From an uncultured Collinsella sp. (GTDB taxonomy: Bacteria > Actinomycetota > Coriobacteriia > Coriobacteriales > Coriobacteriaceae), in the NCBI GenBank assembly GCA_902465425.1, contig CABQNA010000074.1, forward strand, positions 1 through 7,062: a DNA stretch of 7,062 bases, written 5' to 3'. Positions within the stretch are counted from its first letter, which is position 1. Each line of letters begins with the position of its first letter. Both the position numbers and the translations under genes were made by a program. The notes under the pieces are model-generated. The model made no database searches, was not told the DNA's origin, and saw nothing but the letters and a program-made list of their open reading frames with translations. Of this stretch, positions 1 through 6,252 are shown in pieces.

Positions 1-243
1 GAACCTGTCGCGCATGTCTGCGGTGTCGATATGCCCGAGCTCCCTAATCGAGTCACAGGTAGCAAGCGTCATAGATGTGTCGTCGCTCCAGGTGCCGGCG
101 GGCTGCCCATGCGTGCCATAGCCGATCATGTCCGTGCATTCAAACGTGCCGCGGGGCCTGAACTCGTAAGGAACGCCTAATGCATCGCCAACAGCGAGCC
201 CGTAGATGCAGCCACGTAGCGTTGCTTTCGATCTGTCTGTCAT
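1..243 (-). CDS. ADP-ribosylglycohydrolase family protein, N-terminal part (cut by window edge)
   Basis: The family (DraG/ARH, PF03747) removes ADP-ribose from proteins or small molecules using a binuclear metal centre, in the cytoplasm. The 81 visible residues start MTDRSKATLRGCIYGLAVGD. GxxxGLAVGDALGVPYEF at residues 11-28 is the usual first helix of the family, and TWSDDTSMTL at 51-60 supplies the first half of the metal site (S53, D54, D55; the family usually has T or S before the DD pair). The second metal motif lies outside the window. The ATG at 241-243 has a good ribosome site (AGAGGA at 251-256, 7 nt upstream), so the start is firm. It lies 69 nt downstream of the DUF1016 gene on the same strand with no terminator visible between them, so co-transcription is possible. 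Family assignment is confident; the substrate cannot be told from this part. Confidence 0.9.
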   Translation of the reverse strand, partial: MTDRSKATLRGCIYGLAVGDALGVPYEFRPRGTFECTDMIGYGTHGQPAGTWSDDTSMTLATCDSIRELGHIDTADMRDRF

Positions 244-250
244 GAAAAAC

Positions 251-256
251 TCCTCT
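251..256 (-). promoter_or_regulatory. Ribosome binding site of the ADP-ribosylglycohydrolase gene
   Basis: AGAGGA on the minus strand, 7 nt before the ATG at 241-243. It supports independent translation of this gene after the DUF1016 stop at 313-315. Confidence 0.7.
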
Positions 257-312
257 TATGCCAGGTGATACGGAACGCCGTCGAGGACGTCGGCCGCACC
301 GCGCTATTGCCT

Positions 313-1356
313 TTACACTTCGCCATTAGTCGCTTCGTTGATGGCGCGGTACTCGGCACTCAGCTCGCGCGCCAGCTCTTCCTTGCTTGGAAGATACGGC
401 AGGTATTTGGCGGCAAACACTTGGTCGTTGTCTTCGGGCAGCGTGTACTCGACGATCGAATCGCTTTTGTCCGCGCAGAGCACGATGCCTATGGGCGGAT
501 TGTCGCCTTCGTTCATGAGCTCACGCGTGTAGTAGTTCACATACATTTGCATCTGGCCCAGGTCCTGATGCGTAAGGTCATCGGTCTTAAGGTCGATGAG
601 CACGAAGCAGCGCATCAGATAGTTGTAAAAAACAAGGTCAATATAGAAATGGCGCCCATCAAAGGTGATGCGCTTTTGGCGCGCCTCGAAAGCGAAACCA
701 CGGCCAAGCTCCAGCAGGAACTTCTGAAGATGCGTGATGAGCGCCTGCTCTAGATCGCTCTCGCGAAACGCAGTATCGTCCGAGAAACCTAAAAACTCCA
801 GTACATATGGGTCGCGGATGATATCCTCGGGGCGACGAGCCGGGGCGCTCTTTTGGATTTCCTGGGTGACGGCCTTCTTGTCCTTGCTGGCAAGCAGGCG
901 CTCGCGGAACATGGTGTTGATCTGGCGCTCGAGCTGACGCGTGCTCCAACGAGAATCGGCGCATTCGTTCATGTACCAGGCGCGAGCATCAGGGTCGGGA
1001 ATGCGCATCAACCTGCGGTAATGAGTCCAGCTCAATTCGCTACGCAGTGCGTCGCGAATTGGAAACGCAAGAAAGAACTGACGCATATTGCGAAGGTTTG
1101 CGATGCCAAAGCCTCTTCCGAAATCCGCGGTAAGCCTTCTGGAGAGGCCCGCAATCAATGCCTCTCCATATGCTGCGCGCTCCTCTCCGCCCTGCTCATC
1201 AACTATGCTCTTGCCGATTTCCCAATACGCCTCAACCATCGCAAAGTTAACGGCGGTATAGGCCTTGTCGCGAGCGGCGTTGAGAATCGAGGAAACCTGC
1301 TTGTAAAAACCTTCGGGCACGATTGCCGATTTTCCACGGTTTACCAGTTCGCCCAT
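313..1356 (-). CDS. DUF1016/YhcG-type PD-(D/E)xK nuclease-like protein
   Basis: Complete, 347 residues from the ATG at 1354-1356 (348 from a GTG directly before it, at 1357-1359), which is normal length for the family. Numbering from the GTG, the N-terminal DUF1016 helical part covers about 17-160 (AYWEIGKSIVDEQ at 44-56, a basic FGRGFGIANLRNMRQFF stretch at 80-96, LSWTHYRRLMRI at 109-120). The C-terminal nuclease-fold part covers about 175-330. The likely active site is D241 in FYIDLVFY, D256-L-K258 in VLIDLKTD, and Q269 in GQMQMYV. The acidic residue before xK is Asp; Glu is the commoner form, and both fit PD-(D/E)xK. The family end signature KYLPYLPSKEELARELS is intact at 318-334. Relatives are often found beside type I restriction genes or on mobile DNA; none is visible here. 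Nuclease activity is inferred from the fold. Start choice is unclear: GGGG at 1365-1368 is 8 nt from the ATG and 5 nt from the GTG, and AAGAGGAAA at 1371-1379 is 14 or 11 nt away. Confidence 0.92.
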   Translation of the reverse strand: MGELVNRGKSAIVPEGFYKQVSSILNAARDKAYTAVNFAMVEAYWEIGKSIVDEQGGEERAAYGEALIAGLSRRLTADFGRGFGIANLRNMRQFFLAFPIRDALRSELSWTHYRRLMRIPDPDARAWYMNECADSRWSTRQLERQINTMFRERLLASKDKKAVTQEIQKSAPARRPEDIIRDPYVLEFLGFSDDTAFRESDLEQALITHLQKFLLELGRGFAFEARQKRITFDGRHFYIDLVFYNYLMRCFVLIDLKTDDLTHQDLGQMQMYVNYYTRELMNEGDNPPIGIVLCADKSDSIVEYTLPEDNDQVFAAKYLPYLPSKEELARELSAEYRAINEATNGEV

Positions 1357-1449
1357 CACTGTCGCCCCACTTTCCTCTTGTGGAATGCATCTTTATCGCA
1401 TCTAGTTTAAAGCCTCGCGCGGACACGAATTGCTGTGCTGTCTGGCACC

Positions 1450-1479
1450 TTCGCATGGGAGCCTTGCGGTGACTAAAAT
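1450..1479 (+). promoter_or_regulatory. Candidate promoter of the PH-like gene
   Basis: TTCGCA at 1450-1455, an 18-nt spacer, then TAAAAT at 1474-1479. The -10 is close to consensus and the -35 matches at four of six positions. Transcription would begin near 1486 and give a leader of about 39 nt. This is judged by eye only. Confidence 0.4.
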
Positions 1480-1511
1480 GTGGCAATAGAGACAGTTTTA
1501 GCGAACCCCAC

Positions 1512-1516
1512 GGGAG
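1512..1516 (+). promoter_or_regulatory. Ribosome binding site that sets the PH-like gene start
   Basis: GGGAG 8 nt before the ATG at 1525-1527. An in-frame GTG at 1480 would lengthen the protein by 15 residues, but it sits on the -10/+1 region of the candidate promoter and has no ribosome site, so the ATG is preferred. Confidence 0.65.
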
Positions 1517-1524
1517 TGACGCGT

Positions 1525-1794
1525 ATGGACAACAACACGCTGCTATTCCAGGACAAAGGTTCGGGTAGGTTTAAAGACGCTAAGATCTATCCCAATCGTA
1601 TTGAGGTGCTCAAGAAGGGCACTTTTGGTGGCAAGCACACCGAAATTGTCTATCTTAAGGACATTACGGGCGTCAATAGAATCAAAGGCCGCGATGTTTT
1701 TCTGCGTAACAGGCTGTTGACTGCTTGCGTCTTTAGCCTGAGCAGCCGTGCGAAGGCCCAGGAGTTTGTTAACGCGCTGAACATGGTGATGTAG
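1525..1794 (+). CDS. Small protein resembling a stand-alone bacterial PH-like domain
   Basis: 89 residues with no signal peptide or membrane segment, so probably cytoplasmic. The pattern is that of a PH-like beta-barrel closed by one helix: LLFQDKGSGRFKDAKIYPNR at 6-25, IEVLKKG at 26-32, EIVYLKDITGVNRIKG at 40-55, a strand ending in CVFSLSS at 68-74, and a final helix AKAQEFVNALNMV at 76-88. The hydrophobic YLKDITGVN strand followed by a closing helix recalls bacterial PH-domain/DUF4429-type proteins, where the domain senses or docks ligands or partners; this similarity is from memory and is not proven. There are no catalytic motifs. It is divergent from the DUF1016 gene and convergent with the PI-PLC gene, 96 nt away, so it is probably monocistronic. 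The function is unknown. Confidence 0.8.
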   Translation: MDNNTLLFQDKGSGRFKDAKIYPNRIEVLKKGTFGGKHTEIVYLKDITGVNRIKGRDVFLRNRLLTACVFSLSSRAKAQEFVNALNMVM

Positions 1795-1818
1795 CCTATG
1801 GCGGCGTTTGGGCCAAGG

Positions 1819-1861
1819 TAAAAATCGGGGGGCACAGAACGGTGTTCTGCGCCCCCCGATT
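1819..1861 (-). terminator. Intrinsic terminator of the PI-PLC gene, between convergent genes
   Basis: An 11-bp perfect outer stem (1823-1833 with 1851-1861, GGGGGGC core) continues past one A/C mismatch into CAGAAC/GTTCTG (1835-1840 with 1844-1849) with a GGT loop. On the minus strand the stem runs into TTTTTA, 30 nt after the PI-PLC stop codon. On the plus strand the sequence after the stem is TGAGTCG with no U-tract, so it should work best for the minus-strand gene, though the long stem may also slow transcription from the PH-like gene. Confidence 0.85.
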
Positions 1862-1890
1862 GAGTCGATGTGTCTAAAAGGCCGGCTTGC

Positions 1891-4356
1891 TTATTCGCTA
1901 GCGCCTTCGCTGTTTTCGCGGTCACTGGCAAGCATTGCTGCACCTGCGACCGTTGTCGCCACGGCGGCGGCAGCGAGCCCGGCGGCAACGCCAGAGCCGT
2001 CGCCCGTGTCGGCGAGCTTTCCGCCCGAGCCCTTGCCCTTGTTGCCCTTACCATTCTTATCAGCGCTGCCTGCGTTGGAACCCGTGCCGCTGCCGGTGCC
2101 GGCGCCGCTTGCACTGTCCGAGGCCGCTACGGTAAAGCTTGCGGCTCCGTCGGTGGCAAGCGTGTAGTTTTGCGTCGCGTCGCCCAACAGGCCTTTCGCA
2201 CGCACCCAATACGTCCCCGCGGCAAATGCCTCGCCCTCGGCCATTGCCGTGCCCGGAGCGCCGTCCGCGTCGTGCACAAACTCGAGCTGGGCCGTGCAGG
2301 CATCGGTTTCGAGTTTGCCCTCGAGTGATGCCGCAATCTTGGCGCGCACGTCTTCGCCGGCCTTAAGGCCTTCGAGTCCCTCAAAATGGGGCGTCAGCGC
2401 GCGTGGATCGATATCGATGGGCACGGAGCCCCGCAGCTCCGTAACGGTCTCGTTGCCCAAGGCGTCGACATCCACATATTCGATGGCAAACGCATGGCCC
2501 GAAGCCGCCACGTTGAGTACGTTGCTGCTGTCGACGAGGCGGAAATGACCCTCGCCAACGGTCTTGCCGTCCTGGAGCGAGGCGTCGCTCAGCGAGTCGC
2601 CGTACGTCATGCGCATGCGGGTCGGGAGATAGTACGAAGCTGTCTGCTTGTGCTCCGTATCGTAATTGCGCTGATAGATGCTCCGGGCCAGCGCCGCATC
2701 AACAAAGTCGGACGCAATGATGCCAATGCGCTTACGGCAGTTCTCTTTTGTGCCCTCAACTCCGGTATTGTTTATATACGAGCTCTTGTACAGGTGCTCG
2801 TCGACCACTCGCGCTGCGGTAAAAGGGTTGTTTTGCGTGCAGCTAGTGTAGTTAATAAACCAGCAGCGCTCCGTTGCCTGCACCGTTGTCCCGTCCGCGG
2901 CAGTGATATCTACGGTGCTGGGCTCGAACTCGGCCGCCGCCTTCAGGGCCATATCGACCCAGTCGATCTTACTGGATCCCGTGCAGCTGTAATGGTCTTG
3001 GGCATATACCGCTGTGCTATAGGGCTCTTTGTCGCCCGTATTGCCCGCAGCCTCAAAGCCTTGCTCGTATTTCACGAGGCACATGGACTTTCCGGAATGC
3101 GCCTTGATTTTGTCGTCCCATTCGGTGAGGTCGAGGCCCCACGTGTGGCCGTCTACACTGTCGCCGGCGAGTTTAAATCGACGCAGCAGGACGATCTTTC
3201 CGCGCACCTCGTTCAGTGTGGGGACATGGCTCGACGTATAGAACAGTTTGGGGTTGTCGTCCAAAACCTTGGCGAAAGCCGTCGTAACGCTTTCGTCGGT
3301 AGCTTCGTCGTTGCCTCGTGACACCAGCATGATGAGCGCTTCTGACGGGTTTTCGTTCAAAAATGTTTTGAAGTAACCGATGACATCGGAGAGATGTATA
3401 AAGCCCCCGTCTTTTTTGAGCAGGTAGCATATTCCATGGTCGATGCCGGGGTCGCCTTTATCGTTGTTCTTTCCAAGTCGGATATCAAAATAGCGAATGC
3501 CTTCGAGCAACTGCGTGGGGATGTAATCCTGCTGGCACTTTGCAAGCGAGGTTTGGGGCTCGGTGTCGTTGTCGACGCTGCAGGTGCTCGAATCATGCGT
3601 GCCCGGGATGCTCAGCTCGTCGAGGTATTTGTTGCCGTCGACGTATTTCATCCAGCATGGTCCGTCGACGTAGCTGCTATACGTGATCCAGTCGATACTT
3701 CTAACCGTGGTATTGATCTCGCCCTTGTCGTAACCGACAAGTTCGAGCTCCCACGGAATGCTCTTCCTCTTGTGGCAGATCTTGTTGTTGTCTTGGTCTT
3801 TGCCGTCCTTTTCTATGGCCAGGTAATTAATGTCTTTTTTCTCGTTTGTGCGGTCTCGGATGATGTAGGTTCCGTTTTGCTGGCGATCGAACGCAAAAGA
3901 GCGGCTGGGCTTGTCGTCATGCTCGCCACTCCATACGTGGATGACCTTTCCATCTTTGTCCGAGTCGCCATCGACCGACCAAATGCTGTAGCCCGTCTTC
4001 TTGTGCTCTTCGAAATTGAGCAGGGTGCGGATGGCATACCAATTTGTATTTTCTGTATCGGTCGCTACGTGCTCAAGGATGAGCTTGTTGGACGTGCCGT
4101 CATTAAACAGGTGGCAGACGTTGCCGATGACGTTGCCGTCTTCGTTGACACTCGCGGTGCGAAAATAGCCCGCGGGGCGAAGGCGAATGACGAAATTGTC
4201 GAGGCTGACCGACGCTGTGGCAACGTCGTCTGCAAATGCCGCGCGCACGGGAAGGCCCAATCCCGCGGTTTCGGGCAGGCTTACAAATGGCGACAATGCT
4301 GCGAGTCCTAGGCCCAACGTGAATGCTCGACGGCTGATGGCGTGGTGTTCGGTCAT
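1891..4356 (-). CDS. Tat-exported, sortase-anchored PI-PLC X domain surface protein with ricin-like lectin domain
   Basis: 821 residues. A Tat signal (SRRAFT at 8-13, hydrophobic core 14-26, likely cleavage after AFA at 40-42) is followed by a ricin-like beta-trefoil at about 50-207. Three internal repeats of the trefoil are visible near 90-106, 136-155 and 191-205. The PI-PLC X domain is at about 240-560: SIPGTHDS gives catalytic H254 with D255, GIRYFDIRLG gives D291 and R293, and DHGICY gives the second catalytic H307. These match the His/Asp/Arg/His set of bacterial phosphatidylinositol phospholipase C, which cleaves PI (and often GPI anchors) without calcium. Two Ig-like domains follow (about 582-651, starting YGDSLSDASL, and about 655-743), then a Gly/Ser/Lys linker at 745-780, LADTG at 781-785 and a hydrophobic anchor at about 788-810. 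The ATG at 4354-4356 has GGAGGAGT directly upstream. LAxTG points to a class E sortase. The tail after the anchor (SDRENSEGASE) lacks the usual basic cluster. Hydrolysis of PI or GPI is inferred; related PLC-X proteins can have other substrates. Confidence 0.93.
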   Translation of the reverse strand: MTEHHAISRRAFTLGLGLAALSPFVSLPETAGLGLPVRAAFADDVATASVSLDNFVIRLRPAGYFRTASVNEDGNVIGNVCHLFNDGTSNKLILEHVATDTENTNWYAIRTLLNFEEHKKTGYSIWSVDGDSDKDGKVIHVWSGEHDDKPSRSFAFDRQQNGTYIIRDRTNEKKDINYLAIEKDGKDQDNNKICHKRKSIPWELELVGYDKGEINTTVRSIDWITYSSYVDGPCWMKYVDGNKYLDELSIPGTHDSSTCSVDNDTEPQTSLAKCQQDYIPTQLLEGIRYFDIRLGKNNDKGDPGIDHGICYLLKKDGGFIHLSDVIGYFKTFLNENPSEALIMLVSRGNDEATDESVTTAFAKVLDDNPKLFYTSSHVPTLNEVRGKIVLLRRFKLAGDSVDGHTWGLDLTEWDDKIKAHSGKSMCLVKYEQGFEAAGNTGDKEPYSTAVYAQDHYSCTGSSKIDWVDMALKAAAEFEPSTVDITAADGTTVQATERCWFINYTSCTQNNPFTAARVVDEHLYKSSYINNTGVEGTKENCRKRIGIIASDFVDAALARSIYQRNYDTEHKQTASYYLPTRMRMTYGDSLSDASLQDGKTVGEGHFRLVDSSNVLNVAASGHAFAIEYVDVDALGNETVTELRGSVPIDIDPRALTPHFEGLEGLKAGEDVRAKIAASLEGKLETDACTAQLEFVHDADGAPGTAMAEGEAFAAGTYWVRAKGLLGDATQNYTLATDGAASFTVAASDSASGAGTGSGTGSNAGSADKNGKGNKGKGSGGKLADTGDGSGVAAGLAAAAVATTVAGAAMLASDRENSEGASE

Positions 4357-4357
4357 A

Positions 4358-4365
4358 ACTCCTCC
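4358..4365 (-). promoter_or_regulatory. Ribosome binding site of the PI-PLC gene
   Basis: GGAGGAGT on the minus strand, close before the ATG at 4354-4356. It fixes the start just ahead of the twin-arginine signal. Confidence 0.75.
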
Positions 4366-4399
4366 GTTCGCAGGGTGCGGTTATGCACTCATTTTGTTC

Positions 4400-4405
4400 A
4401 CTATA
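4400..4405 (-). promoter_or_regulatory. Candidate -10 element for the PI-PLC gene
   Basis: TATAGT on the minus strand matches the -10 consensus at five of six positions and lies about 44 nt upstream of the ATG. No good -35 is visible at 16-18 nt (CAACAC is the best), so an activator or a different sigma factor may be needed, or the call is wrong. Confidence 0.35.
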
Positions 4406-4555
4406 CTGCCTGGATGTCTAAACGTGTTGGCTTAATTGTCTGCGCGGCGCCATAAATCGGCGGGCGGACGCGTTGGGGCGCTTGTCTATTTGTGCTGCTA
4501 CCGCGCTGGGGGTGGTTTTGCCGCCCGGCACCCTCGCGTTCGTCGGCTACCGGCA

Positions 4556-4589
4556 TAAGAAAGGGAGGGTCGGTTTACCGGCCCTCCCT
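4556..4589 (-). terminator. Intrinsic terminator of lipoprotein gene A
   Basis: A 12-bp stem (4562-4573 with 4578-4589, AGGGAGGG core, one G-T pair) with a 4-nt loop. On the minus strand it is followed by TTCTTAT, 72 nt after the stop codon. On the plus strand no U-tract follows. Confidence 0.8.
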
Positions 4590-4660
4590 GGGTACGAAGC
4601 GCTGGGGTACCGTCGCTTGTTTGCACTGCGACCGTGTTTCCCGTTGCGCTCGCCAGTCGC

Positions 4661-5254
4661 TTAGCGCTTGATCTCGATATCCTCAAGCTTGACGTCCATG
4701 GCCTCGGTCTTGGCCTCGGCAATGTCGTCGGCAAATTCCAGGGACTTCATCATGGTCTCGACGGCATCCTTGTGTTCCTCGACGTTGTCGATGCGCACGT
4801 ACACGCTGCCGCCGTCAACGTCGGTGAAGTACTCGGTCGTCACGCCGCCCGAGTGTGTATAGGAAGCGTTGCGCCAAGTCTTGCCGTTGTACTTGACGGG
4901 GTCATTCTCGGTCCACTCAAAGCTGGCATTCCACTTTGCCTCGTAGTCGAACAGCTCGTCGGCGTTCTTGTCAGGATCGAAGACGGGGATGAAGCGATCG
5001 CTGGCGTGCTCGCTCTCGGTGAACTTAAACTGGGCCCTGTCGGCAGTGTCGCCTGCGACGTCGGTGATCTCGACGCCCTCGGGGACCTCGACCTTAAACC
5101 AAATGAAGTCGGTCCTCATATCCACGGCTGGCTTTTCTGCGCCGCCGCCACCGCCACTGCCGGTAGCGCCGCCGCTGCCACCGCAGCCCACCAGGGAGAC
5201 TGCGGCTAAGAGGCTTATGCAGAGGGTGAGAATCGCAAAGGCCTTCTTTTTCAT
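4661..5254 (-). CDS. Lipoprotein A, paralogue of lipoprotein B; family not recognised
   Basis: 197 residues. A lipoprotein signal (MKKK, hydrophobic 5-20, lipobox LVGC with lipidated C24) is followed by a Gly/Ser linker at 25-39, so the protein should be tethered to the outer face of the membrane. The mature domain at about 47-195 has blocks shared with lipoprotein B: DFIWFKVEVPEGV (49-61), SDRFIPV (85-91), the YNGKTW strand (122-127), FTDV (143-146), a late helix VETMMKSLEF (165-174) and IEIK at the end. The alternation of strands, Trp-containing hairpin and closing helix before a SLEF strand recalls PsbP/DcrB-like small lipoproteins, but this is a fold guess. There are no catalytic motifs or cysteines beyond the signal. 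The ATG at 5252-5254 has AGGAGGAC at 5262-5269. Its own terminator and a candidate promoter make it a single-gene unit. The function is unknown. Confidence 0.9.
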   Translation of the reverse strand: MKKKAFAILTLCISLLAAVSLVGCGGSGGATGSGGGGGAEKPAVDMRTDFIWFKVEVPEGVEITDVAGDTADRAQFKFTESEHASDRFIPVFDPDKNADELFDYEAKWNASFEWTENDPVKYNGKTWRNASYTHSGGVTTEYFTDVDGGSVYVRIDNVEEHKDAVETMMKSLEFADDIAEAKTEAMDVKLEDIEIKR

Positions 5255-5301
5255 GGTTGTGTCCTCCTCGATCTGTAACCGCCCATGGATTACCTGCCTT
5301 T

Positions 5302-5330
5302 ACTGTACGCGCGAGCGGCTCGTTCTGGTG
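5302..5330 (-). promoter_or_regulatory. Candidate promoter of lipoprotein gene A
   Basis: On the minus strand, TACAGT (5302-5307) is a fair -10. At a 17-nt spacing the -35 position is CACCAG (5325-5330), a poor match, and it overlaps the end of the 19-bp palindromic repeat. A weak -35 covered by a palindrome is typical of an activator-dependent promoter or of a repressor site. The start point would be near 5295. Confidence 0.4.
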
Positions 5331-5345
5331 GGCCATGTGTCCCAT
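5327..5345. repeat. 19-bp operator-like repeat, copy 1 (upstream of lipoprotein A)
   Basis: GGTGGGCCATGTGTCCCAT, identical to 6296-6314. Its inner 16 bp form an imperfect palindrome of the form TGGGnCAnnTGnCCCA, with 12 of 16 positions symmetric. It starts 73 nt upstream of the lipoprotein A start codon and is centred near -41 of the candidate promoter. The sequences on either side of the two copies differ, so the conserved core is likely the functional part. Confidence 0.7.
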
Positions 5346-5391
5346 TCTGAGGGCCGGATTTGCGCCGTTAAGTGGCAATATGCGAGGGCGC

Positions 5392-5426
5392 AAAAGAGGG
5401 GAGGGCCGATGCTGTCGGCTCTCCCC
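5392..5426 (-). terminator. Intrinsic terminator of lipoprotein gene B
   Basis: A 12-bp stem (5398-5409 with 5415-5426, GGGGAG core, one G-T pair) with a 5-nt loop. On the minus strand it continues into TCTTTTG. It lies 70 nt after the lipoprotein B stop and resembles the terminator of lipoprotein A in core (GGGAGGG) and in the GGGT that follows on the plus strand, as if the terminator were duplicated along with the gene. Confidence 0.78.
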
Positions 5427-5454
5427 GGGTTGGGCGCCCGTTGTTTTAATGGGG

Positions 5455-5482
5455 CGCGCCTACGCGGGTTCGCGTAGGCGCG
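5455..5482. repeat. 12-bp perfect inverted repeat just after lipoprotein gene B
   Basis: CGCGCCTACGCG (5455-5466) pairs perfectly with CGCGTAGGCGCG (5471-5482) across a GGTT loop (AACC on the minus strand). It begins 13 nt after the lipoprotein B stop codon and has no U-tract on either strand, so it is not itself an intrinsic terminator. It may protect the 3' end of the mRNA or bind a protein; the terminator lies about 30 nt further on. Confidence 0.7.
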
Positions 5483-5495
5483 TACGGGTGCCCCG

Positions 5496-6098
5496 TTACT
5501 TGATCTCGATGCTCGAAATCTCGACTTCACGTGCCTCGTCAACTGCTTTCTTCATGTCGTCGGGGAACTCGATGGAGTTGAGAAGCGCCTCGGCTTCTTT
5601 CTTGTGCAGGTCGAAGTTCGCGATGAGAACGCAGACGCTTCCCGGCTCAACGTCGGTAAAGAGGAGTGTTGAGACGCCACTGTTGTCCTCGTACGTTCCG
5701 ATGAGCCACGTCCTGCCGTTATACTCGACGGACCCGCCATCCTTCCACTGGAACGTATCGCCTTTCTTTTCTGCCTGGTCGGCGTGGGACTCCTCAGCTG
5801 TCAGCGCCTTTTTCCAAACGGGGATAAAGCGATCGGCCGAGCCGTTCTCGTCTTCGGGGAAAGTGAGCTGGACCCTGTCGGCATTCTTGCCGGCGGAGTC
5901 GCTTACGCCAACGCCCTCGGGCATCTCGACCTTAAACCAGATAAAGTCGATCTTCTTAGCGACAGGGGCCTTTTCCTTGCCCTCGCTCTTGGATGCGCTG
6001 CTGCCGCCGCCCGATGCGCTCCCGCCGCAGCCGACAAGGGCAAACGCGGCAAAGAGGGCGATGCAAAGGGAAAGGATCGATAGGGTCTTTTTCTTCAT
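5496..6098 (-). CDS. Lipoprotein B, paralogue of lipoprotein A; family not recognised
   Basis: 200 residues from the ATG at 6096-6098. The frame opens 11 codons earlier at another ATG (6129-6131), but only the inner ATG has a ribosome site and puts MKKK at the front of a proper lipoprotein signal. The lipobox is LVGC with C24, the same position as in lipoprotein A. A Ser/Gly/Lys linker runs 25-49. Shared blocks are DFIWFKVEMPEGV (51-63), ADRFIPV (88-94), YNGRTW (126-131), FTDV (147-150), a helix ending LLNSIEF (172-178) and IEIK as the last four residues. The middle (about 97-120) is the most divergent part and is more charged than in A. It carries one extra cysteine (C156), not in A, so no disulfide is likely. 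It is a single-gene unit with its own terminator. The function is unknown; surface binding is a guess. Confidence 0.9.
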   Translation of the reverse strand: MKKKTLSILSLCIALFAAFALVGCGGSASGGGSSASKSEGKEKAPVAKKIDFIWFKVEMPEGVGVSDSAGKNADRVQLTFPEDENGSADRFIPVWKKALTAEESHADQAEKKGDTFQWKDGGSVEYNGRTWLIGTYEDNSGVSTLLFTDVEPGSVCVLIANFDLHKKEAEALLNSIEFPDDMKKAVDEAREVEISSIEIK

Positions 6099-6105
6099 GG
6101 TGGCG

Positions 6106-6113
6106 TCCTCCTT
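6106..6113 (-). promoter_or_regulatory. Ribosome binding site that sets the lipoprotein B start
   Basis: AAGGAGGA on the minus strand, 7 nt before the ATG at 6096-6098. It rules out the ATG 33 nt further upstream, which has no such site. Confidence 0.8.
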
Positions 6114-6252
6114 GTCTGTCGGTGACATCACGGCGCCGCATGCTGTTGGGGTACTGATTACGCTGGCGGCGGTTGTCTCTGTGTACTGTGCGGCTTATGC
6201 CTCCGTTCATCGCTTGTGGCCGTTGCGCGGCCGTGCCCCAACGGGTTCCTTA

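Larger units (their letters stand above)
4357..4660. other. Intergenic region between the PI-PLC gene and lipoprotein gene A (304 bp)
   Basis: It holds the PI-PLC ribosome site and -10 candidate (4358-4405) at one end and the terminator of lipoprotein A (4556-4589) at the other. I see no gene in either strand. The GC-rich part at 4440-4555 shows nothing I can name. Confidence 0.6.

Noticed and set aside
256..303. Minus-strand stretch after the DUF1016 stop that reads GAADVLDGVPYHLA and then a stop, like the end of a protein
   Set aside because: It is in the same frame as DUF1016 but separated from it by two stops (313-315 and 304-306). About 15 codons in GC-rich DNA are too few to call a gene remnant.
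1480..1524. GTG at 1480 as an earlier start for the PH-like protein
   Set aside because: No ribosome site precedes it, it coincides with the candidate promoter region, and the ATG at 1525 has GGGAG at good spacing.
1823..1861. Inverted repeat considered as a transposon end or attachment site
   Set aside because: It has the size, GC-rich stem, small loop and T-tract of an intrinsic terminator, at the right distance from the PI-PLC stop, and no transposase or direct repeats are nearby.
1945..2130. GC-rich, low-complexity stretch considered as a repeat array
   Set aside because: It encodes the Gly/Ser/Ala linker and hydrophobic anchor of the PI-PLC protein; the repetition follows from amino-acid composition.
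3394..4311. Long open frame on the plus strand (305 codons) antisense to the PI-PLC gene; a similar one at 2386-3321
   Set aside because: Both lie wholly inside the PI-PLC gene, whose domains, signal peptide and motifs are convincing. High-GC third positions leave the opposite strand open by chance, and neither has a convincing ribosome site or recognisable motifs.
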